The notes beneath the pieces are model-generated. The model saw only the letters and a list, made by a program, of their open reading frames with translations. It was not told where the DNA came from and did no database searches. The position numbers and the translations under genes are program-made. From positions 2,976,001 through 3,040,000 of the forward strand of contig NC_016620.1 of the NCBI RefSeq assembly GCF_000210915.2: 64,000 nucleotides of DNA, read 5' to 3'. Below are positions 58,370-64,000 of the stretch, piece after piece. Source of the stretch: Halobacteriovorax marinus SJ. GTDB taxonomy: Bacteria > Bdellovibrionota > Bacteriovoracia > Bacteriovoracales > Bacteriovoracaceae. The stretch's first letter is position 1, and each line of letters starts with the position of its first letter.

Positions 58370-60013
58370 ATGAAGCGTAAGCTCTTAATAACATTACTCA
58401 CAATGACACTATCTCTCCAAATTGGGGCCCAAGCTGTCATGGATACGAAGTATGGACCTGACCATGATCCGTCTAACTTAACTGATCAAGATAAGGATCT
58501 TTCTGAGAATTTTGTTCACGATCAAAGAGTCCAGAGAATTTATGAAGAAGAGTGTACTGCCGACTCTGATACTGAAGATGCTTGTCTAGGAAATAAGGCC
58601 GACCCAAAGTTTATGGGAATGAAGTCTTCAATGGTAAGCGCTCTCTCGAAAGCTTACGTCATGATCATGGGGACAGCCGGCGGTGAATTGAGTACCACCA
58701 AGAGTGAGTGGGCCAAGTCATCAGCAGAAAAAGCCAAAGAAGCCGAAGCTGCAAGTAGTGGAGATGCGAATAACTCTGGAAACAATAATGCTAACGGGGA
58801 AAAGGACGAGCAAAAGGATTACTGTAAGTATATCCCAATGGCCACAGAGGCAATTGGGATGTTTAATACGACTTCTGATCAACAAACCCTAAGCAGTTTA
58901 CCTAGTAAAGAAGATACTCAACAAAGGGATTCTCTTCTAAAGGCCGCTGCCAATCATGATAGCCGCGCCAAAACAGCAAAAATTCAAACAACGGGATGGG
59001 GAGCCGGAACAGCCTGCTATGTGGGAATGCTCTCTCTATCAAGTGCATCTTGGGGAAGTACAAGTAACTTAATGAAACTTGGTGCCTCAACACTTTTAAC
59101 AAAGTTCTATTATGATCAAATTGGTGCTCATGAAGACTATGCTGAAAAAACAAGGGCCATTGCCAATAAACTACCAGGCAAGGGCGACTGTAATCCAATT
59201 ACAGAGAGAGAGTGTTTCTGTGAAGAGGAAACCTCAAAGAAGAGACCTGACTACGCTCAGTATTGTGTTCCACAAATAAATGGTAAACCTATTGCCTATA
59301 CTTCTGAGATCGTCACTTGTGTAGATAATCAATTAAAAGAAGACCCTGATTGTAAATGTGCTCAAACCAATACATGTATTGATGAGAAAGTTATGACGAC
59401 TATTACAGGGTTTAATGGTCAGAGTTTTCTTTCTTCACCTGCACTAAGTGACTTTAGCTCTCTTTCAAAAGGAGAGCTCACAGGGAAGAACTTAAGCTCA
59501 ACACAGACTAATCTTAATAATGCTCTCGCAAAGCTTAGAGAGCTTGATAGTAAAGTTGAACTAGAGCCCAATACAATTCTATCTCCTGCTCAAAAATCAG
59601 AGGCTAAGTTTCTTCAAGAGATGGGACTGCCTGCAAATTTAGCAACCAAGGTAGCAACAACTTCAGTTTCACCTGAAGCAAAAAAGAATATGGCAAAGTT
59701 TAATGGAAACTTTAACAACAGCAGAAGAAATTATTCCAACTCTAATAGAAAGAAGAAGAGCAACGTTCTAACTTTTTCCGGCGGCGATGGAATTAACTCT
59801 AACCAAAGAAAGGCAACGACAAAGAAGCCTGACTTTCTCTCTCGCTTTGGTCTAAAAAAGAAAAAGAAGAAAAATAATCAAGCCGTTTTAAAATTTGCAG
59901 AGCAAGCAGAGAAACAGGCACAGATATCTAAGAATAGTGATAGAAAGATTTTTGATATTATCTCTAGAAGATACCAAGTCTCAGGATGGAGACGCTTAGA
60001 ATATATTAAATAG
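58370..60013 (+). CDS. Large secreted cysteine-rich orphan protein
   Basis: The 547-residue product has a signal peptide (LLITLLTMTLSLQIGAQA). Parts are a charged N-terminal region, a Ser/Asn/Gly low-complexity linker (SSGDANNSGNNNANGEKDEQ), then a domain with two mildly hydrophobic helices (GAGTACYVGMLSLSSASWGS and NLMKLGASTLLTKFYYDQ). A cysteine cluster follows (CNPITERECFCEEE, DCKCAQTNTC). The C-terminus is very basic (GLKKKKKKNNQ). It is probably periplasmic or exported. No family was recognised. It is followed 12 bases on by a DCC thiol protein. Confidence 0.75.
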   Translation: MKRKLLITLLTMTLSLQIGAQAVMDTKYGPDHDPSNLTDQDKDLSENFVHDQRVQRIYEEECTADSDTEDACLGNKADPKFMGMKSSMVSALSKAYVMIMGTAGGELSTTKSEWAKSSAEKAKEAEAASSGDANNSGNNNANGEKDEQKDYCKYIPMATEAIGMFNTTSDQQTLSSLPSKEDTQQRDSLLKAAANHDSRAKTAKIQTTGWGAGTACYVGMLSLSSASWGSTSNLMKLGASTLLTKFYYDQIGAHEDYAEKTRAIANKLPGKGDCNPITERECFCEEETSKKRPDYAQYCVPQINGKPIAYTSEIVTCVDNQLKEDPDCKCAQTNTCIDEKVMTTITGFNGQSFLSSPALSDFSSLSKGELTGKNLSSTQTNLNNALAKLRELDSKVELEPNTILSPAQKSEAKFLQEMGLPANLATKVATTSVSPEAKKNMAKFNGNFNNSRRNYSNSNRKKKSNVLTFSGGDGINSNQRKATTKKPDFLSRFGLKKKKKKNNQAVLKFAEQAEKQAQISKNSDRKIFDIISRRYQVSGWRRLEYIK

Positions 60014-60025
60014 GACACTGTTTTC

Positions 60026-60421
60026 ATGGAAGAAGTTTACGAGAGAAAAGAATTCTCCCCCATTCTCCTCTTCGATAGTGAATGCCCACTATGCGAGAGA
60101 TTTGCGAACTCAATTGCAAGAATGGAGTCTACGGAACATATAAAGCTCGAGCCTCTCTCCAATTCGAATCTCTATCAAGACTTCCCTATTTTAAATTATG
60201 AACAATGCAAGAAAGAAGTTCACTTACTTCTTAGTAAGGACCAGGTTCTAAAGGGTGCTAAGGTTATCGAGTACTTGATCACTCTAAATCCTAAAGTCAA
60301 AAAAATCTCTTGGCTTATTCAGTCTAACGCGGGTCAAAAAGCACTTGATATTTTCTATAAATCCTCAAATCTCTACCGCGAGTCATTGCTAAATAGATGC
60401 CCAAAATGTAAGAATAATTAA
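60026..60421 (+). CDS. DCC-family (DUF393) thiol-disulfide oxidoreductase-like protein
   Basis: The 131 residues begin with LLFDSECPLCERFAN (14-28), the DxxCxxC motif that names the family, in a thioredoxin-like fold. The end has a second CPKC pair (RCPKCKNN). The chemistry of the family is largely unproven. It directly follows a secreted cysteine-rich protein gene, but has no signal peptide, so a role in its disulfides would need another location. Confidence 0.85.
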   Translation: MEEVYERKEFSPILLFDSECPLCERFANSIARMESTEHIKLEPLSNSNLYQDFPILNYEQCKKEVHLLLSKDQVLKGAKVIEYLITLNPKVKKISWLIQSNAGQKALDIFYKSSNLYRESLLNRCPKCKNN

Positions 60422-60448
60422 AAGATTTTTAATTAGCTGGAGTTCATT

Positions 60449-61177
60449 TTGCTGCCATTTGAGAAAACACTCATCATTATTCCTACATATAACGAAATTG
60501 ATAATATCGAGAGAATGATTACAACTCTCTTTTCGCTTCACCAAGGTGTGCACCTACTCATTATTGAAGACGGTTCACCAGACGGAACAGCAGATGTAGT
60601 GAAAAAGTATCAAGAGCAGTACCCAGAGCAGTTACACATGATCCAAAGAACAGGGAAGCTTGGACTTGGAACGGCCTATGTCACAGGGTTTAAATGGGCC
60701 CTTGAAAGAAAGTATGAATTTGTTTTCGAAATGGATTGTGACTTCTCTCATGACCCTGCTCAGGTACCAGATCTTCTAGAGGCCGCTCAGTCAAATGACT
60801 TAGTTATCGGTTCAAGATATATCGACGGAATCAGAATTATCAACTGGCCATTTAGAAGACTACTCCTCTCTTACTTAGCTTCTATCTACACTCGCTTTGT
60901 TACAAATATTCCAGTCTACGATACGACTGGCGGATTTAAGTGCTTTACAAGAAAGGCCCTTGAGTCATTGAACTTAGATAAGATCATTTCTAAGGGTTAC
61001 ATTTTCCAATTGGAATTGAATTATAAAGTTTGGTCAAAGGGATTAAGAGTTAAAGAAGTTCCGATTATTTTTTATGAGAGAAGAGATGGTCAATCTAAGA
61101 TGGCCGGTGGAATAATCTTTGAAGCTCTCTTCTCAGTTCTACGCCTCAGAGTTCACAAGATCTTAGGTAAATTATAA
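60449..61177 (+). CDS. Polyprenol-phosphate mannosyltransferase (DPM1-like GT2)
   Basis: It starts at TTG 60449 with GGAG 8 bases upstream. The 242 residues include IIPTYNEIDNIERMI, IEDGSPDGTADVV, FEMDCDFSHDPAQVPDLLE (metal-binding DxD and SHDP) and SRYIDGIRIINWPFRR, all typical of soluble dolichol/polyprenol-phosphate mannose synthases without the membrane tail. It makes a lipid-linked sugar used by GT-C enzymes, such as the one at 9857-11251. That link is inference. Confidence 0.92.
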   Translation: MLPFEKTLIIIPTYNEIDNIERMITTLFSLHQGVHLLIIEDGSPDGTADVVKKYQEQYPEQLHMIQRTGKLGLGTAYVTGFKWALERKYEFVFEMDCDFSHDPAQVPDLLEAAQSNDLVIGSRYIDGIRIINWPFRRLLLSYLASIYTRFVTNIPVYDTTGGFKCFTRKALESLNLDKIISKGYIFQLELNYKVWSKGLRVKEVPIIFYERRDGQSKMAGGIIFEALFSVLRLRVHKILGKL

Positions 61178-61183
61178 AAGTAG

Positions 61184-61204
61184 AAACTGGGACTTACCCA
61201 GTTT
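61184..61204. terminator. Convergent hairpin between mannosyltransferase and zinc protease genes
   Basis: AAACTGGG pairs with CCCAGTTT around ACTTA, and flanking GTAGA and ATCTAC extend the pairing imperfectly. It overlaps the minus-strand stop and has no good T-tract. Confidence 0.5.
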
Positions 61205-62210
61205 ATCTACCTTCAATATTTTGATCCCAGACTATATTAATTAGCACGGGATCAAATCCTTCTTTTAAGATTTCATCTTTAAAATCAGTTATTGAAGGAA
61301 AGTACTTCCTAAATGATAAATCCCAAAGATCTTTAAAACTTATTTCCACATTTTCATTATCATTATTTAAATCAATAAGATCCCAAAGAAATGAATACAC
61401 TCTCCACTCATTGGTTGGACCAGTACAAACATCACCTGGAACATGTTCAATCTCTAGAGGAGCTCTTCTAGGAACCATATACTCAAACTTGGCCATAGGA
61501 TCATTTAAATCGACAGAGACCCATGCAGAGAAGAAGCTGGCCCAGCCTTCACTCAGCGCTAACTCTTTAGAGTAGCACTCATCAATTCTATGACTTCCCC
61601 CTGCGCTTCGACCGATTCGGGCATGAGAATAGATAGCATGGCCTATTTCGTGACCTACAACGTCCCATTGGTAGCCCTTTGTCACATTTACAGTTCCGTT
61701 ATAATAATCTCCTCCACTAGGAAATTTTATTTTAATTTTACTCGTAAGAAATTCATCACGTTTAATATCTTTTAAGTTCTTAGAAATCCTATAAGCTATA
61801 TTTCTAATTTTAAAATATTCTCCGGCTGGCGAATCATAGTTAAAGATGAGCTTATAATCTTTAGAGCAGTCGGCTTCGAACTCAAGCTCGTACTCTCTAT
61901 TCCAATCGCCTACGATCTTAAATTTATCGAGATCAAGATCTATCTTTACTAAGTTTTTTGATTGAGAAAGGCACTCTTCCTTGCTTGGAACAGTATATTT
62001 AAAATTTAAAACATCTTCCCTAATATTATTCTTTAAAATAACAGCAGTTATCTGGGAGTCAGATCCTCTTGAGTTAGTAATCTCTATAGAGTCTGGCTTG
62101 AGTCTACGATCAATCTTATTTAAGTAATTAGGTGCAGAGGATAAATCGCTCTCGTGTGCATGGATATTAAATGTGAAAATAAGTGCAGTTAATAGAAATG
62201 CATATTTCAT
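61203..62210 (-). CDS. Secreted zinc metallopeptidase (gluzincin-like)
   Basis: The 335-residue product has a signal peptide (YAFLLTALIFTFNIHA). DVVGHEIGHAIYSH carries the zinc-binding HEIGH (187-191), and LSEGWASFFSAW about 30 residues on supplies the third glutamate (Glu221), as in gluzincins. The 180-residue N-terminus before it is beta-rich and may be a pro- or binding domain. Three cysteines lie around the active site (ECYSKE, DVCTGP). The exact peptidase family was not identified. An extracellular or periplasmic protease fits a predatory life style. Confidence 0.78.
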   Translation of the reverse strand: MKYAFLLTALIFTFNIHAHESDLSSAPNYLNKIDRRLKPDSIEITNSRGSDSQITAVILKNNIREDVLNFKYTVPSKEECLSQSKNLVKIDLDLDKFKIVGDWNREYELEFEADCSKDYKLIFNYDSPAGEYFKIRNIAYRISKNLKDIKRDEFLTSKIKIKFPSGGDYYNGTVNVTKGYQWDVVGHEIGHAIYSHARIGRSAGGSHRIDECYSKELALSEGWASFFSAWVSVDLNDPMAKFEYMVPRRAPLEIEHVPGDVCTGPTNEWRVYSFLWDLIDLNNDNENVEISFKDLWDLSFRKYFPSITDFKDEILKEGFDPVLINIVWDQNIEGR

Positions 62211-62301
62211 GTTCCGTCCTAAATTTAAAGTTCTAACCTAGATGGTATCTTTTAATTTAGAGACGTGTCATGACACAAAAAATCACGAGGATTTTAATCA
62301 A

Positions 62302-62973
62302 CTACCTATCGAAAGTCTTTCTTGAAAAGATCTCTCTATTGAAAGGAACAAATGTCATTAAGACAAATATCCATACTCCACCAAACTCAAGAACTTCTCC
62401 CTTCTTACCACCCTGAATAAATTCAGTAAGGGCAACAAGAACAAGATAAGCAATTATGTGAAAGTACTTTGGAAGCGGCATTGCCATAGAGTCGACAATG
62501 GCCTTAACCTTTTCAACTTTTCTATAGAGAAATGGAAGTATAAGAAAGTAGAATCCAATTAAGATTCCAAGAATAGTTCCAAAGATAAGTTTATTAATCT
62601 TTGTTCCGCCAACAATGAGATTATGTAAGTTAGTTTCCCCTTGAGAGTTATGAGTTAAAAAGAAATCCGAGGATTGAATATTAAAGATTCTTTGTCCCCA
62701 CGAAATCTCTTCTCCTGCTCCAAAAAAGAATAGGCAACCAAGTATAAAAGTACAAAAGAGAAAGAGCTTCCCTCTAAATGGCCTTAGGATTGATATTCTG
62801 TAAAAGCATAGAAAACTTCCTGTTAACAATCCGATAACTGTTAACCACTCTACAAAACCATCTTCTCTGGCAAATGTTCCCTCATACCAAGTTACATCAA
62901 TATGAGATCCGATAACGCCAACTAAAGCGACAATTAAAGCAAAAATATAAGCGACTCTCTCAGCAGTAAACAT
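62302..62973 (-). CDS. Polytopic membrane protein of unknown function
   Basis: A 223-residue protein with six or seven membrane helices and a conserved-looking loop AGEEISWGQRIFNIQSSDFF followed by NSQGETNLHNL. I recall this GEEISWGQR...NLHNL pattern from uncharacterised bacterial membrane proteins. Its ATG overlaps the rpiB stop by one base, so it is co-transcribed with rpiB. No function can be assigned. Confidence 0.8.
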   Translation of the reverse strand: MFTAERVAYIFALIVALVGVIGSHIDVTWYEGTFAREDGFVEWLTVIGLLTGSFLCFYRISILRPFRGKLFLFCTFILGCLFFFGAGEEISWGQRIFNIQSSDFFLTHNSQGETNLHNLIVGGTKINKLIFGTILGILIGFYFLILPFLYRKVEKVKAIVDSMAMPLPKYFHIIAYLVLVALTEFIQGGKKGEVLEFGGVWIFVLMTFVPFNREIFSRKTFDR

Positions 62974-63413
62974 TATACATCTTCTCCAATATCATTAAAC
63001 ATTGCGACTCTATCAGTGTGTCGCCCTTCTTGAAACTCAGCTCCAAGCCATGCCTTAGTGATACTTTTAATTTCATCCATTGTATTTATTCTAGCACCAA
63101 CACAAAGTATATTTGCATTATTGTGCTCGATTGAAAGTATTGCATCTTTCTCTGTTCTACAAAGAGCCGCTCTAGCTCCTTTGTAGCGATTCGCAACCAT
63201 TGAAACACCAATCCCTGAGCCACATAGAAGAATACCTTTTACGCCATCTCTCACTACACCTTTAGCCAGTGCACTAGCGTAATCAGGATAGTCACAACGT
63301 GAGTTCTCATGAGTTCCTACATCATCAATTTGATGACCTAAGTCTGTTAAGAATTTCTTTAAGATTTCTTTTTCTTCAAATGCTGCATGGTCGCAGCCAA
63401 TATAGATTTTCAT
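62973..63413 (-). CDS. rpiB: Ribose-5-phosphate isomerase B
   Basis: It interconverts ribose 5-phosphate and ribulose 5-phosphate in the pentose phosphate pathway. The RpiB/LacAB family is shown by IGCDHAAFEEKEILKKFL, SRCDYPDYA, GILLCGSGIGVSMVANR with the catalytic-base cysteine, and ARAALC. The region EHNNANILCVGARI carries the phosphate-contact residues. The 146 residues are normal. It is upstream of and coupled to a membrane protein gene. Confidence 0.96.
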   Translation of the reverse strand: MKIYIGCDHAAFEEKEILKKFLTDLGHQIDDVGTHENSRCDYPDYASALAKGVVRDGVKGILLCGSGIGVSMVANRYKGARAALCRTEKDAILSIEHNNANILCVGARINTMDEIKSITKAWLGAEFQEGRHTDRVAMFNDIGEDV

Positions 63414-63439
63414 GAATTCATTCCGAGGCTTGAATATGA

Positions 63440-63480
63440 TGTTCTAAAAAACATGACCTACTTTAAAGTAGGCCATGTCA
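63440..63480 (-). terminator. Terminator of ahcY
   Basis: On the minus strand ACATGGCCTACTTT pairs with AAAGTAGGTCATGT (one mismatch) and leads into TTTTTTAG. It begins 8 bases after the ahcY stop. Confidence 0.9.
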
Positions 63481-63487
63481 CTATCAA

Positions 63488-64000
63488 TTAGTATCTGTAG
63501 TGGTTTGGCTTATAAGGTCCTTCAACAGGAACTGATAAGTAAGCCGCTTGATCTTTAGAAAGAGTATCAAGTCTTACACCAATTCTTTCAAGGTGAAGTC
63601 TTGCAACTTTCTCATCAAGGTGCTTAGGAAGCATGTAAACTTTGTTTTCATACTTATCAGAGTTATCCCATAACTCCATTTGCGCCATAACTTGGTTTGT
63701 AAATGAGTTAGACATAACAAATGATGGGTGCCCAGTTGCACAACCTAAGTTCACAAGTCTACCTTCAGCAAGAAGAATTAATCTTCTTCCGTCTTTGCTA
63801 ATATACTGATCAACTTGTGGCTTAATATTTACTTTGTCGTAGTTTTTGTTCAGGTGAGCTACATCAATTTCGTTATCGAAGTGACCGATATTTGAAATAA
63901 TAGCATTGTCCTTCATCATATCCATGTGACGAGCAGCGATTACATCGTAACAACCAGTTGTTGTAACAAAGATGTCTCCGATTTTAGCAGCATCATCCAT
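63488..64000 (-). CDS. ahcY: S-adenosylhomocysteinase, C-terminal part
   Basis: It splits S-adenosylhomocysteine into adenosine and homocysteine, with bound NAD. The 170 residues seen are the C-terminal portion: [48 protein letters not shown] and the ending YKPNHYRY, all invariant family features. The N-terminal two thirds, about 250 or more residues, lie beyond the right edge. Homocysteine from this reaction is the substrate of the cbs product at 38657-40039. Confidence 0.97.
   Translation of the reverse strand: MDDAAKIGDIFVTTTGCYDVIAARHMDMMKDNAIISNIGHFDNEIDVAHLNKNYDKVNIKPQVDQYISKDGRRLILLAEGRLVNLGCATGHPSFVMSNSFTNQVMAQMELWDNSDKYENKVYMLPKHLDEKVARLHLERIGVRLDTLSKDQAAYLSVPVEGPYKPNHYRY

Noticed and set aside
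1-64000. Prophage, insertion sequence, integron or defence island
   Set aside because: No transposase, integrase, capsid, restriction or Cas genes were seen, and base composition and codon use look even across the window.

Overview
The window is a low-GC, densely packed bacterial chromosome segment with about sixty genes, one tRNA, no rRNA and no sign of IS elements, phage or CRISPR. The gene set suggests a Gram-negative predatory bacterium of the Bdellovibrionota, closest in style to Bacteriovorax/Halobacteriovorax. Pointers are many secreted and lipoprotein orphans, several peptidases, a PhaR-type regulator, tandem ArsA-like ATPases, a nucleotide-transporter-like carrier and many degenerate signalling domains. 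This assignment is inference from gene content; no marker gene was aligned.

Layout. 1-6.3 kb: a cut-off Rossmann-like protein, MltD, a dicarboxylate/glutamate symporter gene broken by an internal out-of-frame deletion, Lgt and orphans. 6.5-9.2 kb: the classic rplU-rpmA-obgE-rsfS-rlmH ribosome/GTPase block. 9.2-9.9 kb: a textbook sigma-54 promoter drives two small envelope proteins. 9.9-18.7 kb: a GT-C glycosyltransferase, then a five-gene overlapping operon with a strong and probably leaderless promoter. It encodes two asparagine-synthase-like proteins, a UDP-sugar dehydrogenase, a GT2 enzyme and a heparinase-like protein, and looks like a surface-glycan locus. 18.7-23.7 kb: TrpS, a prepilin-like protein, and an ECF sigma factor overlapping a membrane VWA protein. 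23.8-27.6 kb: tRNA-Leu(UAG) and a two-gene operon of a giant coiled-coil protein and a degenerate HD-GYP protein. 27.7-31.4 kb: oligopeptide ABC transporter without ATPases. 31.5-34.0 kb: TPR lipoprotein plus overlapping lipoprotein.

34.5-41.2 kb: PhaR-like regulator, outer-membrane barrel, two ArsA-like ATPases, then gshA-cbs-cystathionine lyase, a cysteine and glutathione supply line that fits with ahcY at the right edge. 41.2-45.0 kb: a degenerate receiver/SpoIIE protein, an intact HD-GYP enzyme and an acidic TonB-like membrane protein. 45.1-50.1 kb: aldolase-family protein, ATP-grasp, ferritin-like DUF455 and a Suv3-like RNA helicase. 50.2-56.9 kb: M28 aminopeptidase, flavin oxidoreductase, saccharopine dehydrogenase, M3 dipeptidase and an NTT-like transporter, which together look suited to consuming prey peptides, lysine and nucleotides. 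57-64 kb: a DtxR/MntR regulator with a clear promoter and operator, secreted orphans, DCC thiol protein, polyprenol-phosphate mannosyltransferase, a zinc protease, RpiB and AhcY.

The best candidates for an undescribed system are the coiled-coil/pseudo-HD-GYP pair, the DUF455 plus ATP-grasp pair, the uronamide-like glycan operon and the sigma-54 driven small membrane pair. None is proven from sequence alone.
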